A DNA stretch of 64,000 nt from Corbicula japonica (GCA_038501625.1 JAZAYU010000265.1:576001-640000), one strand, 5' to 3'; positions 45,606-56,260 are shown, counted from the first letter of the stretch. Numbers and translations are program-made. The notes: generated by a model not told the origin, from the sequence alone.

Positions 45606-45784
45606 ACGTAATATTATATCAGATAAAAATATTGACATGAGTACATTTATCTAGTTCTACTTTTAAGCATTTATCACAATAGTATATACGGTTTAGCTAC
45701 CCTAGTTTCGTGACCTATACTTGAACTCTAGTTGAAAGATTTACAATTAAATTACTACATTTAACATCAGAGACATAATAATTA

Positions 45785-45842
45785 AGCTCATTCTAAACTC
45801 AGCCTCCCAACTCAGCCAAACAGTAGACAGAGAGAAAACGCT
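45785..45842 (-). repeat. Repeat R2, inverted fragment
   Basis: cagcctcccaactcagccaa then acagtagacagagag, the reverse of the R2 lead and core. Confidence 0.5.
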
Positions 45843-45947
45843 TATAGAACGGTAAATTAAAAAAAAGACAAAACATAGAACTAACGTTAAACGAAACCTG
45901 AGAAACGGCCAGAAATAAGATCATTATAGATTATTTACAAAGACGAA

Positions 45948-46136
45948 ATATAGTTCTCCGCGTTACAACGTATAGCGGAGAACGGTTGTCTCAAAATAGC
46001 CTGACCAAAAACTAGTTTGGTCAGTTTGGATAGGGGGCGCTGTTTAGCGCGGAAAAATGACGTGTTTTGGCGGGGTCAAAACAGAGGTGGTCAATTCTAC
46101 CGAGACTTCTCAACGAGCAACATCGAATTTAATTTT
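45948..46136 (+). repeat. Split direct repeat A1 of the RT-less element
   Basis: Starts atatagttctccgcgttac. Contains the hairpin ttctccgcg...cgcggagaa-like around acgtatagcggagaac and the snap-back ctgaccaaaaactagtttgg/tcag. One mismatch to A2. Confidence 0.9.
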
Positions 46137-46151
46137 GAGCCTGGCCGCAAT

Positions 46152-46614
46152 ATGGACGCCGTAGACGTGGATGGCTTGGTAGAAGCCAACTTGGCAAAGC
46201 ATAAGGACGATATGCTTGAACAGATACGAGCCATGTTTAAGCTAAGTACAGATTTACAATCACAAGAGTTATCTAAAATGAGTAAGATTATTTCTTCGGA
46301 AACTCCGAAATTTAAGCGAAAGTCGAACGAGGAACAGTATAAGTTGAATGCAAAGGTCATCAGGACATTTTGGCCTTGCCTTCTGGAAAGTCAATATTCA
46401 TTCAAAAATTACATACAAGAATACAAAGTCTTGCCAAAGTATGGTATTATTTGCACTGGTAAAGGTAACAACGGGATATTCAATAAGGATCCGTTACCTT
46501 TTCATATGATAGCATTTAATGTAAATTTTGTATGATGTTTATTCCAAAAATGATAATACTCTGTTTTTTGAACAGGTCCTGGCTAAAAATCTACCATTCA
46601 ACAACAGATCATGA
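46152..46614 (+). pseudogene. ORF1 (gag-like) N-terminus, possibly spliced
   Basis: The ATG at 46152 opens MDAVDVDGLVEANLAKHKDD, a helical stretch, then FKRKSNEEQYKLNAK (46310-46355), a motif seen at the same place in ORF1 of many coral and mollusc DIRS-type elements. At 46355 there is an aaag/gtcatc boundary, and at 46575 a ttttttgaacag acceptor. Joining them restores a plausible VLAKNLPFNNRS before TGA at 46612-46614. That stop overlaps the ATG of the YR ORF at 46611 (ATGA). Without splicing, the frame runs on through non-conserved sequence to about 46535. The rest of gag and all of RT/RH are missing. Confidence 0.5.
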
Positions 46615-46913
46615 AGGCTGGCGTAGACAATGAGAAATCGTGCGACATAGCTGGAAGAATGGCTAGTTATGTGTTGCAATCGAGAGCACCTTCCACAACG
46701 GAAAAGTATAGTGGTTGTTTTAATAGTTTTATGAAATACTGTAATTCTATGTATTTGTCATATCGGCCAGCCAGTGCAATATCAGTTGCAATGTACATAA
46801 CGCAGTTGCTTGATAAAGGAAAATCTTACAGTGTTGTTTCTTCAGCGATTTATGCTATAAAATGGAATCATTCTATTTATGGATCGGACGATCCTACGGA
46901 TAACAGTTTTATG

Positions 46914-46962
46914 ATAGATGAAAAGGGAACTTTGAAAACCACCGAACACGACAAATATGAAA
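46914..46962 (+). repeat. 49-bp target-site duplication, left copy
   Basis: atagatgaaaagggaacttt through aatatgaaa; identical to 47569-47617. Both copies are YR-type sequence, so the duplication was made when the SINE entered. Confidence 0.9.
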
Positions 46963-47568
46963 ATACTGCAGGCTCGGTTTGATTGAGCCTGTTCATGGGC
47001 AGTAATGCGATTGCATATTACTGCCCACGCCGCCTAGCCCCGGGTTGAGCGCAACTCAATATTTACACAAATAAACAGTACAATTTTGATCCATCCCAAA
47101 CGATGGTATGCATATGGCGGTGAACATGGAACCTTCAATGAGGTATTTTCAGATTAATACCACTCCATGTTCAGCGGCGTATGGTCCCCAGATAAAAGAA
47201 TGGGTTTGCCCTAAACGAGAAAACAATGGGCGGAACTAAACAGAATAGAATTTAGAAAGGGGATCTTAGAATATAAATCCTGCGTATCACGGACAACGCC
47301 AAAGGCAAAATTTAAAAAGCAGGAAGTATATCCTTGGGGGTGATTGGACAATATCAAAAACCTTATTAGATGGGATATTGAAACCACCTATGTTTAAACT
47401 GGCCAAAATATAAAAACAAAAGTAATTTTAGAAGTACTATTAACTTTGTACATAAGTATCGTGCTCAACGACCTTCAAAGGATGTAACTGATAACAGCAC
47501 TGATTGAATGTACGGGGAGACTTTTTACAGCCGCCACACGGCACAAACAACGCTACTGTGATATTGAA
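46963..47568 (-). mobile_element. SINE S1 insertion inside the YR gene
   Basis: The S1 tail (ggctcggtttgattgagcc, gggttgagcgcaactcaata) is at the left and the head (gtacggggagactttttaca, gccgccacacgg) at the right, so it is inserted on the minus strand. The tRNA-like box region is missing and about 250 bp of other sequence fills the middle. It is bounded by exact 49-bp copies of host sequence. Confidence 0.75.
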
Positions 47569-48380
47569 ATAGATGAAAAGGGAACTTTGAAAACCACCGA
47601 ACACGACAAATATGAAAGCAGAATATGTGAAGCATTTGTGCGACGCTGCTAAAAGGCTTAATTCAAAATCTAAGGAAAGGAAAGACGTTGTGGACTCCAA
47701 AATGCTCATTGATTTGTGTAAACTTTTGGAAAATGACATGTCACTGACAAATGTAAGGGATATAACCATGATATTACTTTGCTATGCAGGTTTTTTTTGC
47801 GTTATAACGAAATGAGTAACTTGCGCTGTTCCGATGTTGTTTTTCAAAATGAGCATTTTCTATTAAAGGTAAGATCAAGTAAAACGGATATTTATAGGGA
47901 GGGGAGGGAGGTTTTAATTGCTAAAGGTAACACAGTTGCTTGTCCATATTCAATGTTACAACGTTACATGGATCTGGCAGGGTTATCCAAAGTTTCTGAG
48001 GATTTCTTATTCAAACCTGTTTTAAAATCAAAAGGTTCATTCTGTTTGATAAATAAAAATAAAAAGATCAGTTACACTAGAGCACGAGAATGTATTGTCT
48101 CTAAGTTGGCGATTGTAGCGCCTAATCTTAAGTTAGGAACGCATACTTTGCGAGCGAGTGGGGCCTCGTCTGCAGCAAACGCAGATGGTATATCTGATCG
48201 GTGTATTAAGAGGCATGGTAGATGGAAAACCGACCAGGCAAAAGACGGTTATATCAAGGATTCTTTAGAGAAAAGGTTATTGATAACAAAAGCATTAAAA
48301 TTATAAAAATATATGTTCTAAGTTATAAAGCCATCACGAAAATGAAACGCATTGTACTTCTTCTAACTTTGTTAATTTCT

Positions 48381-48628
48381 ATAAACTAGTCTCGTCAGCA
48401 CAAACGGAGTTGTTTGTTTTTGTAGGGGTGTGTTGAGACATATAGTTCTCCGCGTTACAACGTATAGCGGAGAACGGTTGTCTCAAAATAGCCTGACCAA
48501 AAACTAGTTTGGTCAGTTTGGATAGGGGGCGCTGTTTAGCGCGGAAAAATGACGTGTTTTGGCGGGGTCAAAACAGAGGTGGTCAATTCTACCGAGACTT
48601 CTTAACGAGCAACATCGAATTTAATTTT
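48381..48628 (+). repeat. Adjoining repeats B1 (48381-48439) and A2 (48440-48628)
   Basis: B1 starts ataaactagtctcgtcagca and ends gtgtgttgagac; A2 begins at the next base. This B1A2 junction is what a circular intermediate of such an element would carry. Confidence 0.9.
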
Positions 48629-49135
48629 CGTGATGGCATTTTATACATTCAGTGTACTTATTTGTAAATTACGAACACAAATCATTTGTATTTGTTAAAA
48701 TTGGATTTGTATTTGTTTTAAGGGAGCATGTTGAGATATGTTCGTTGTCTCATATTTGGAGGGTTAGTCTAAGAAACACTTCACGTGTTTCGCGCATGTT
48801 ACGAACACAGGTTTCCTTCGATTTTTTAAAAAGAAAATATTAATAAAGAAAAGAAAAAGATATACGAGGTTTTTCCTGGACGGCTAGTAACCCTATGAAA
48901 AATATTCGATCTTATCTTATTCATGGTATTCGTATTACTTAGGATTCATGAGTTTACAGATAAGATTGTGACATGCTCAGTTGGGGGTGAAAATTATTTT
49001 TCCTTATTGGAATTGTATCTTATATTCGGATATTCGTAAATTGTAGAGAAGTATGATCACTGTAAATGTTGTAGCATGTATTGGATTGGTTTGGTTTGGT
49101 ATTTTTTTCACCCTCAAGTATCTGTTGTTGCTCAA
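48629..49135. other. Spacer between A2 and B2
   Basis: AT-rich with cttcacgtgtttcgcgc near 48779; no ORF with a motif. Confidence 0.35.
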
Positions 49136-49194
49136 ATAAACTAGTCTCGTCAGCACAAACGGAGTTGTTTGTTTTTGTAGGGGTGTGTTGAGAC
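49136..49194 (+). repeat. Split direct repeat B2
   Basis: Identical to B1 over 59 bp; right end of the element. Confidence 0.9.
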
Positions 49195-49195
49195 T

Positions 49196-49584
49196 ATGCC
49201 TGTATGCGATTCTAACGATGTTCAATTACCTAGGACGAAATCGCGTTATTTCGAACACATCAAAATTTACACGAAATATCTCTATATTAGAGACATAATT
49301 GTCAAAAGGGGTGCCCGTATCTGTCGTAATTTACCATCACAACAGCAATCATTGAATTTGTATGCCAACTGCAGAAAGACTGGAAGCAATCGCCAATTCT
49401 TCGTCAATTTCTGACACCCAGTATCAAATCGTGAATGAAAGCCGTATTAGTTTGTCACAAGTTTGCTGCATGGACACAAACTTAAGATCGCATTGGACTA
49501 TATAAACCTCCAGATGGCGTAGGAGCAGGTTTTTCTATAGTTTGGCATATTTCGAACCAAAGAACCTTTTTACCAAATTAAAAA
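49196..49584 (+). other. Flank of the RT-less element with a short ORF
   Basis: A 72-residue frame (49196-49414) with SRYFEHIKIYTKYLYIRD; no family recognised, probably chance or old element sequence. Confidence 0.25.
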
Positions 49585-50955
49585 CAACTAGAATTATCAC
49601 TGAAAGTGATTAAATACCCCCACATGTGTATTTGATACTTGAACTGGGAATTCTTAGAATCAATGGCATAGTGTAACTAATACTAGAAACATGGACACAT
49701 GTAGCAGTGACCTTGACCCCACACACCTACTTTCAATCCCAAGCAGTCTTCAAAAATGCAACCTAAACAGTAAGTTTTATCACAATATCTCATTCCTTAA
49801 GTAATTTAGCATAAAAAGTTTATCTATCTTTAGTAACAGTGACCTTTACCACAGTGGCCCCACTTTCAATCCAAAGTGTCATCTTTACAATAGCCACATA
49901 TACAGCAAATTTCACCAAACTATCTCATTCCTTCTAAATTTATTGTGCAGAAACGGTTTGAATATGTTAGTAACAGTGACTCTTACTTAACTTTTATGTA
50001 ACAACTGTGTGCTGAAAAATGTTCAAATATGTGAAGCCTTTTTATTAGAAATCATCCAGAAACCACTTTTTCTATTTTTAGTAACAGTGAACAGTGCAAT
50101 GACCCACAAGGCCCATTTTCAATAACAAATTTCGTCTTCACAGACACTACCTATGTAGCAATTTTCATCACAATATCCCATTCCGAACTAAAGTTATTGA
50201 GCAAGAACAGTTTTTTTTATTTTTAGTAACAGTGACATTGACCGTACAAGCCCCACTCAATCCCAAAAGTCGTCTTCACAAAAACCACCAATACACAAAA
50301 TTTCATTCATGAATCTCATTCCAAGCTTTAGTTACTGAGTGGAAATGAAGTTTTAAACTTTAAATAACAGAGACCTTGACCTTGAACTCACACGCCCCCA
50401 AAGTTAAACCCAAGAAATAATTAAATCTATGAAGTATTTCATGAGTTATCTTCCAGAAACATTTTTTTTTATTTTAAGTAGCAGTGACCTTGACATTTAC
50501 CCCCATGCCCTAAAGTCGAACTCAACCTAATATTTTCTGATGTTACATCTATTTCCCAAAAATGATTTAATCTGAGAAGTATTTCACAAGTTATCATCCG
50601 GAAACATTTTTTCTATGTTTAGTAACACTGACCTTGACATTGACCCCACCAATCCCAAAGTCGAACCTGACCTGTATCTTGTGATGTTACATCTGTGTAC
50701 CAACATTTTTTAAAATATTTGACGCCTTTTGGGAGTTATCGTCCGGAAATAATATTTCTATTTTTAGTAACAGTGACCTTGACCTTGACCCCACCAGCCC
50801 CAAAATCGAACTTGACCTGAATCTTATGACGTTACACCTGTGTACCAAACATTTTTTAAATCTGTCAAGCCTTTCATGAATTATCATCCGGAAACGAAGA
50901 ATCCGACCGACATGCTCACTCCTATATGCCTCCTCAAACTTCGTTTGTGGGGTAT
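49585..50955. mobile_element. Composite tandem-array element with nuclear-receptor-like half sites
   Basis: Opens tgattaaatacccccac and closes tttgtggggtataaaaac, a short inverted pair. Inside, about nine diverged units of 113-148 bp, each with tatttttagtaacagtgacc, a ttgacc/ttgaacc run, a cccaaagtcgaa-like block and gttatcatccggaaac. TGACCTTGA is repeated in most units. Confidence 0.7.
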
Positions 50956-51104
50956 AAAAACATTATAAAACATTTAAAATTATGAAATCTCAATAACACA
51001 GGTGACTTTTAGGGAAAAAAAATAACGTTATCGACAAAAGATGTTGGCTAACTTATAACACAATTTGTTTGTAGACTTAAGCTCTTGTAAATGCTTACAC
51101 TAAG

Positions 51105-51285
51105 TTATCATTAAGTTATCGGTTACCGATGACATGAAGTGATGGCTACTTTTATCAGGGTTATCCGATCAACCTTTAAGGGGATGTCCCGGCTAGCTCA
51201 GTCGGTAGCGTGATCGGTATTGCAAGGCTAGGCGCTGTCGCCGTACGGTACGTGGTCGCTCTCAAGTATAGGCAATATCAACAAT
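51105..51285 (+). repeat. SINE S1, diverged tRNA-like part
   Basis: tatccgatcaacctttaagg, ggctagctcagtcggtagcg (box A-like) and gctaggcgctgtcgccgtac; box B is damaged (acgtggtcgctctc). Confidence 0.75.
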
Positions 51286-52364
51286 AGGAAAGCAAGCAAA
51301 ATAAGACAGAAGCTGTTAACCAACTTCGGTAATGTTTAATTCAACACAGCGTTATACTTATCATTAATGAAAATGCTCAGCATCTTCCATTGAAATAATA
51401 TTTTTTCTAGTATTCAGATTAAGTTTGAGACTAGTTTATGCATGTAGGTCAGTTGATATTTTTTGGAATTTACATGTCCAATTTAGTCTTCAAGATTTCA
51501 TTTTTAACTTGTCGATACATGTTTCCCGCTGATTGATATAACATACCGTTCATTTTGTATATAACACAGCCAACAATGCGCTCTGGCTATACCTAGACTC
51601 TTTCTCCGTCGTTATCAGGAAATAAACGACTGTTGTAAACCAAAAACTTGAGGTCTCTGATTGGCTGCTGGATGACGTCACAGTTGATTTCTGTATCTAT
51701 TTTAAAAATTCTCTCTCTAGCTGCTTATCAACCAGGCCTATTGCTCATCACAATAATTCATGATCAACCTTGACATAGATATAGCATGATCGAGTAAATA
51801 TGCACCATTTGTTATAAAGATTAGAAGAGGTACTGTTGTATACTTTATTAAACCAGCAACTAGAAGGTTTAAACAGCGCACTGAACGACATGAACATTGC
51901 AAACATTGCGCAGCATTTATGCAAATCGAAGGTTTAACATATCTCAGTAATGTAGGCATTCCAAAAATATGTATGGCAATAAATCAGTGACCAGGTTAAG
52001 TGGCATCAAATTGCTATCAGCAACCCAGTTGAGGTCATGGTAAACATGCATCTGTAATATGACTCCGAGTTCGTTGTATTTTATAATCTAACACTTAACT
52101 GGTGTTGTTAATCTCCAGCAGTACGTACTCTACTTGAATACCTGGGGAATATTGCCTATATTTAAACCTCAAGAAAAGATAACTAAAGCTCGCTTAGGGT
52201 TCTCTGGCGCCTATAGCAGCCAGACAAAATTGGTTTACTACTGTCGCTGTTAGTCTCAATAATTCGACTGCAAGAACAGACCCATTATCATAAGGACGTT
52301 TTCGTTGTCTGTTCTTTAAGAGCGACAATCATATATATAGAAAAGCTCTTCTATTGCGCACAGG
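51286..52364. other. Intergenic DNA
   Basis: Contains tagactctttctccgtcgtt at 51596, repeated at 53346. Otherwise nothing recognised. Confidence 0.3.
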
Positions 52365-53058
52365 ATGCAGTAAAGAGTTTGTAGCCGTAGATGCGAATTG
52401 GCCCCGGGCACAGGATGCAGTAAAGAGTTTGTAGCCGTAGATGCGAATTGGCCCCGGTCAAATTTGAAGATAAGAGGTAAGTGGGCAAACTGTAAGCTTC
52501 ATGACACTTTAAAATATTTTTAGATGCTATATTTGCAGTTTCACATCTGTAGCTAGGATCCCCAAAAATTGTCTGACATGCTCTTTTTGACCTTGACACT
52601 TTCAGTGTGAGGCAGGTACATTTCTGGCTCTGCCTTCAGTTTAACTTGCAATTCTCAAGGGGCATTCAAACAAGTGTGAGTAGTGCAAAAATCGAGGTGG
52701 TTATGATATATTTTGAGTATGATTTAATGAATCAGTATGGATTTTACCATGTGTGAGTGGCAAGCATTTATTTTGGTCATTGGCAATAAGAAATTTGTGA
52801 ACTGATGAATGTTTGAAATTTTGCCTCGTCGGCCGACCAGTTTTCACGACCAGAATTTGAAAGTTAATGGTGCTTAAAAATCAACTGATATGTTTTGAAT
52901 ATAATTTTGCTTTGTTTTTCATAAACTGTATGTCATTGTGATGTCAGTTATGTGCCCTTTCTGTTTCAGGTATGTGCTAGTAGGGAGCAAGTGGACTTGT
53001 CGTGTCGGCTGTGATTCTTTGGTTTGCGATATATCAGAATAACCGTTTCCTGCCGCCA
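52365..53058 (+). repeat. Exon-intron cassette, copy 2
   Basis: Second copy of the unit at 27534-28198, with the first exon-like piece partly duplicated in tandem (46 bp, gcacaggatgcag...gccccgg, at about 52362 and 52408). Donor gaggtaagtgggc, acceptor tttctgtttcaggtatgtgctag. As in copy 1, the splice to tgtgctag leaves the frame open, with Val instead of Glu at the junction and FVA instead of FIA. About 20 bp are missing from the intron near 52615. The ends (ggatgcagtaaag, ttctgccgcc) agree with copy 1 and show no inverted repeats. Confidence 0.5.
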
Positions 53059-53450
53059 CAAATAGTTGGGCTACTGTCGCTGTCTGCTGAAAGTACAGAC
53101 ATGCGCAGTGAAACAGTCAATAACCACCCATTTTAGCATTTCAACTATGCTCTATTAATCTTATTTACTGCACATGTTCGTATTGTAGAAAATTGTTCAA
53201 TCGCACCTGCTCGGAGATCTTCGGCAAGCCTCGCTTATGTAGCCTAGAGATCGCATTCTATAAATAGCGGTCACGTCATCAGGCTAACATAGACAATGTG
53301 ATGATCACGTGACCGGTGTGTACACAATGCTAGAGATCAGAATGTAGACTCTTTCTCCGTCGTTTTCAGAAAATAGCTGTATGCTGAAAGTACAGACATG
53401 CGCAACGAAACAGTCAAGATCCGAATGTAAACTCGTTAACCTAAAGCATT
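53059..53450. repeat. Repeated short blocks flanking the cassette
   Basis: ctgaaagtacagacatgcgc, followed by aacgaaacagtcaa-like sequence, occurs near 53088 and 53384; gactctttctccgtcgtt occurs near 53346 and 51596. Likely fragments of one dispersed repeat. Confidence 0.5.
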
Positions 53451-53574
53451 ATCAGTAAGATACGAATACCTTGAAATTGCAAATTTCTACAATAACAAAA
53501 AGAAGAAAAATATAATTTCAGCGATCTCGTGTCAGCATATCACATTGCATAAACTTTAACAAATTTAATTATGG

Positions 53575-53672
53575 GAATAATGCGTCATGGGAGGAATTTA
53601 GGGCTTGAATTGGGGGATTACAATATGCGTCATTGGAGGAATTGAGGGCTTGAATTGGGGGATTACAACTCA
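53575..53672 (+). repeat. 53-bp tandem duplication
   Basis: Two copies of tgcgtcat(g/t)ggaggaatt(t/g)agggcttgaattgggggattacaa. Confidence 0.9.
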
Positions 53673-54408
53673 TGTTTATGTTGTAATTCAGTCTGGAATG
53701 TATAATAAAACAAGAATATTTACCCTTCAGTCACACCGAGCTCCTTTTAAAGAGATCATAACACTAAATCCGATTCATTTCGATTTGAAGTACACACTTC
53801 CTTACCACTGCATTCACACTGCGCAAGTAGTAGTCTTTATCAATAATCTGCATAGTTTAAGCCCGACCTATTGTCGCACTAAATGTTAACCTATAGATAG
53901 GTTATTAAAGAACATAATATTTAGTAGGACAAAATTTAATGAATTTTTAGTTTAAAAGTAAGCTTGTCTTTTTAAGATAAACCACATACAGATTGTCTGA
54001 AACCTAGTCAGAAACAAGCGCTTTACGATCTGTTTGTTTAAGTAGAAAATTTATACAACGACAATGAGCTGACATCCGGAAAACACAGCCTCTCTCGGAA
54101 AAGAAAAGAGAGAGCATTGGTTTATCAAAAGATCATTTAAAACGTGACACTATAAACACTTTACGAAAAAAGAACTTGATGGGTTATCGCCTTGGAACCT
54201 ATTTACGCATTTGGGGATTTAACCTGGTTCGAGGTTGCAGCTACCTTATATTTGCCCCAACAGGTTTTCATATAAGCAAACAAATACAATGCTTTGATAA
54301 ATTAGCTCCAACCCACCTATCAGCTCAACAATGTTGCATGCAAAGACACACAAACATACAAAACATAACAAAATAATAGCATTGTCAAGCAAAAAGTTGT
54401 AAACATTA
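53673..54408. other. Intergenic DNA
   Basis: No motif in the short frames; a possible diverged R2 fragment near 54070-54120. Confidence 0.3.
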
Positions 54409-54890
54409 TAGGTTATTAGACGTTTTACTGTACAATACGGGAATATATTTGGACGAGTACACAGCTTGAAAAGTCATATTGGACGAACCGTTAGGCGAGT
54501 CCAATATGACGTTGGAAGCTGTGTACGAGTCCAAATATATCCCGTATTGTACAGTAAAACTTCTAATAACCTTTTTATTCTACATCTAATCAGGGTCTGA
54601 TCTAATAAATGAAGCATGACTTTTCAATGACTTTTCAAGGGTTTAAAGACTATTCCATATATATTCCATATTGTACGGTCCAATATTTTATTAAGTTTTT
54701 TATCATTTTTACGGTCAACGGCTTTTATCGTTGTAAAACAATGGTAAAGTGCATTTGTACTTAATCATCCAATATGAAAAACATACGGACTTTTTTGGAT
54801 CCAATACGGGAAAATATTGGACGGTCACGTGGTACAATTAAAGGACGCTCATTGGATGAATTTATTTCATGTAGAATAAAGTACATTTAT
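54409..54890. repeat. Foldback element with a 75-bp hairpin
   Basis: ggttattagacgttttactg, tacaatacggga and tatttggac...gtacacagctt (54409-54470) are mirrored at 54515-54573. Further right, gtacggtccaatatttt (about 54674) pairs with aaaatattggacggtc (about 54810), and ttattctaca (about 54576) with tgtagaataaa (about 54872). A nested palindromic MITE family. Confidence 0.8.
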
Positions 54891-55179
54891 ATTGCGAAAA
54901 ACCTATGCTACAATATTCAATTGCGCGTTACAGTACTATTTACAAGGCTCTTTTACTTAATATTGTATAGTCAAAGAAAACATTTATAAGACAAGTGAGT
55001 CTTTTATTTGCAACGGAACTTATCTCCCTTCTCAATTAACTTTAAATGATTTGAAAGAGCATTCCACCAATTCGGGCCTTTAACGGCTAAAGTATTTATC
55101 AACCATTCTGAATTTCTTGTTCGAGTTCTGGGAATTTCTCACTCTCTTACACTATCGGCTTTGTTTGTTTGTATTTCCA
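54891..55179. other. Intergenic DNA
   Basis: Nothing recognised. Confidence 0.3.
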
Positions 55180-55470
55180 TTTATTTATCGTCGCTACCGG
55201 TTGCCCATATGAGCGACGCCTCCAGAAGAGTGTTAGTCATTTTAGGTTTTTGGAGGATAGTGCAAGATACAGAGGACTCTCCAATTCCAGAATCGTCCCT
55301 GGTTCTTTTAAGTGCCCGGTGTATAGCACCACTACACTGGACCTCGGTTTTAAGTCCCACCCGAACGACTATATTAGTTATTTTAGTTGGAGAAGCGGGG
55401 GATCGAACCAGCGATCCCTGGACTCAGAGGCAGACGCGCTAACCACTGAGCTAATTATCCGCTCTCACTA
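55180..55470 (-). repeat. tRNA-derived SINE, second family
   Basis: On the minus strand it begins ggataattagctcagtggtt (box A) and has ggttcgatcc (box B) about 45 bp later, like a tRNA. The 5' and 3' ends do not pair as an acceptor stem, so it is a SINE head. A body of about 220 bp follows, to the ggcaaccggtagcg end near 55190. Confidence 0.8.
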
Positions 55471-55758
55471 TCGGCTCATTACATTCACCTCTGTTATAGG
55501 CTAGGACTACTTTCAACTACGTTTACTTTGGCGCAACAAAATAGTTCACTAACTACATTTAAAATAACTTGGATTTCTTCGGTTTTAATGAAAGATAGTG
55601 AAGATTTCTGTCATTTGTTATACCACAAGCTTTCAAATTCATAATTATGACTGTATACACTGAAGCTTATTAGTTTGGTAAAAAATCTTGACATGGAGCC
55701 TTTCGCAGAGATGTAAAGTGAGTGTAAGGAACGACAACTCTGCATAGGAGATTGTGGA
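55471..55758. other. Intergenic DNA
   Basis: Nothing recognised. Confidence 0.3.
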
Positions 55759-55910
55759 GTGTGTAAAACCCTGACCAGACCCAGACCAGACCCCGGAATT
55801 TAACTATTATGTACGGAAATCTTCGCTCTTTTCCGACAATCGTCTAACACTATCACGGTGACTATAGAGATATAATTTATTTGACTGGGTCTGGTCAGGT
55901 TTTACCCACA
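55759..55910. repeat. Hairpin MITE, about 150 bp
   Basis: gtaaaaccctgaccagaccca at the left is mirrored by tgggtctggtcaggttttac at the right; no ORF. Confidence 0.85.
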
Positions 55911-55933
55911 ACCGTGTCATCTGTTGACTGTAG

Positions 55934-56260
55934 TCAGTAACCACCTTGGTTGCGAGTGAACAGTTGTTGGAGATAAACGGGAGTTCTTCTGTGTACTACC
56001 CTTAACGCCATTACCAGTACATTGGTTTGTATTTCGAACATAATCCGTGCACGCAAGTTGCAAGCTAGAAGTGATTTTAAAATATCTTTGCTGTTTTGAT
56101 TAAAAGATGCATTGGTTACAATTCTGGCTGCACGGCTCTGAACTCTTTGTTGACTGTCATTCTGATAGTTTGGAATACCGAAAAAAAAGTCCATTACATA
56201 AATCTAGACAGGGGTGAACAAGTCCATGCACAAGAATCTCTGCTGACCTCTGTGATATGT
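55934..56260 (-). pseudogene. Non-LTR (LINE) reverse transcriptase, C-terminal fragment
   Basis: Reads ILVHGLVHPCLDLCNGLFFG, then IPNYQNDSQQRVQSRAARIV, then LRARIMFEIQTNVLVMALRV and RTPVYLQQLF. This is the block downstream of the RT palm in CR1/Jockey/RTE-like LINEs (usual form LVHAF..SRLDYCNSLLYG...LQRVQN.AARL). About 108 codons, open in one frame; the rest of the LINE is absent, so a 5'-truncated or internal relic. Confidence 0.75.

Larger units (their letters stand above)
46611..48306 (+). pseudogene. Tyrosine recombinase, split by a SINE and a frameshift
   Basis: Part 1 (46611-46962) is the SAM-like domain: VLQSRAPSTTEKYSGCFNSF and AIYAIKWNHSIYGSDDPTDN. Part 2 (47618-48306) starts AEYVKHLCDAAKRLN and carries the catalytic core. 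In between lies a 606-bp insertion flanked by 49-bp duplications; even without it, part 2 is one frame off. A run of eight T at 47790-47797 adds a second shift, exactly before the catalytic Arg (RYNEMSNLRCSDV). The other residues are present: Lys in SSKTD, His/Arg in HTLRASGASSAANAD, Trp and Tyr in GRWKTDQAKDGYIKDS. The two shifts should make this copy inactive, although the motifs are intact. Confidence 0.8.
45948..49194 (+). mobile_element. RT-less tyrosine-recombinase element with split direct repeats
   Basis: Order A1 (45948-46136), ORF1 remnant, YR, B1 (48381-48439) directly abutting A2 (48440-48628), spacer, B2 (49136-49194). A1/A2 differ at 1 of 189 positions; B1/B2 are identical over 59. 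This is the exact A1...B1A2...B2 order of Ngaro/PAT elements, but no reverse transcriptase or RNase H lies between the ORF1 start and the YR. The YR carries a frameshift and a SINE insertion. Best read as an internally deleted copy of a DIRS-order element; a YR-only mobile lineage with split repeats is the alternative. Its repeats are unrelated to those of the 19.5-kb element. Confidence 0.85.

Noticed and set aside
46017..46151. Starting ORF1 of the RT-less element at 46017
   Set aside because: That part is repeat A1, which recurs at 48440-48628 without coding; the ATG at 46152 lies just after A1.
55385..55462. Possible tRNA gene on the minus strand
   Set aside because: Boxes A and B are good, but the ends do not form an acceptor stem and SINE body sequence follows.
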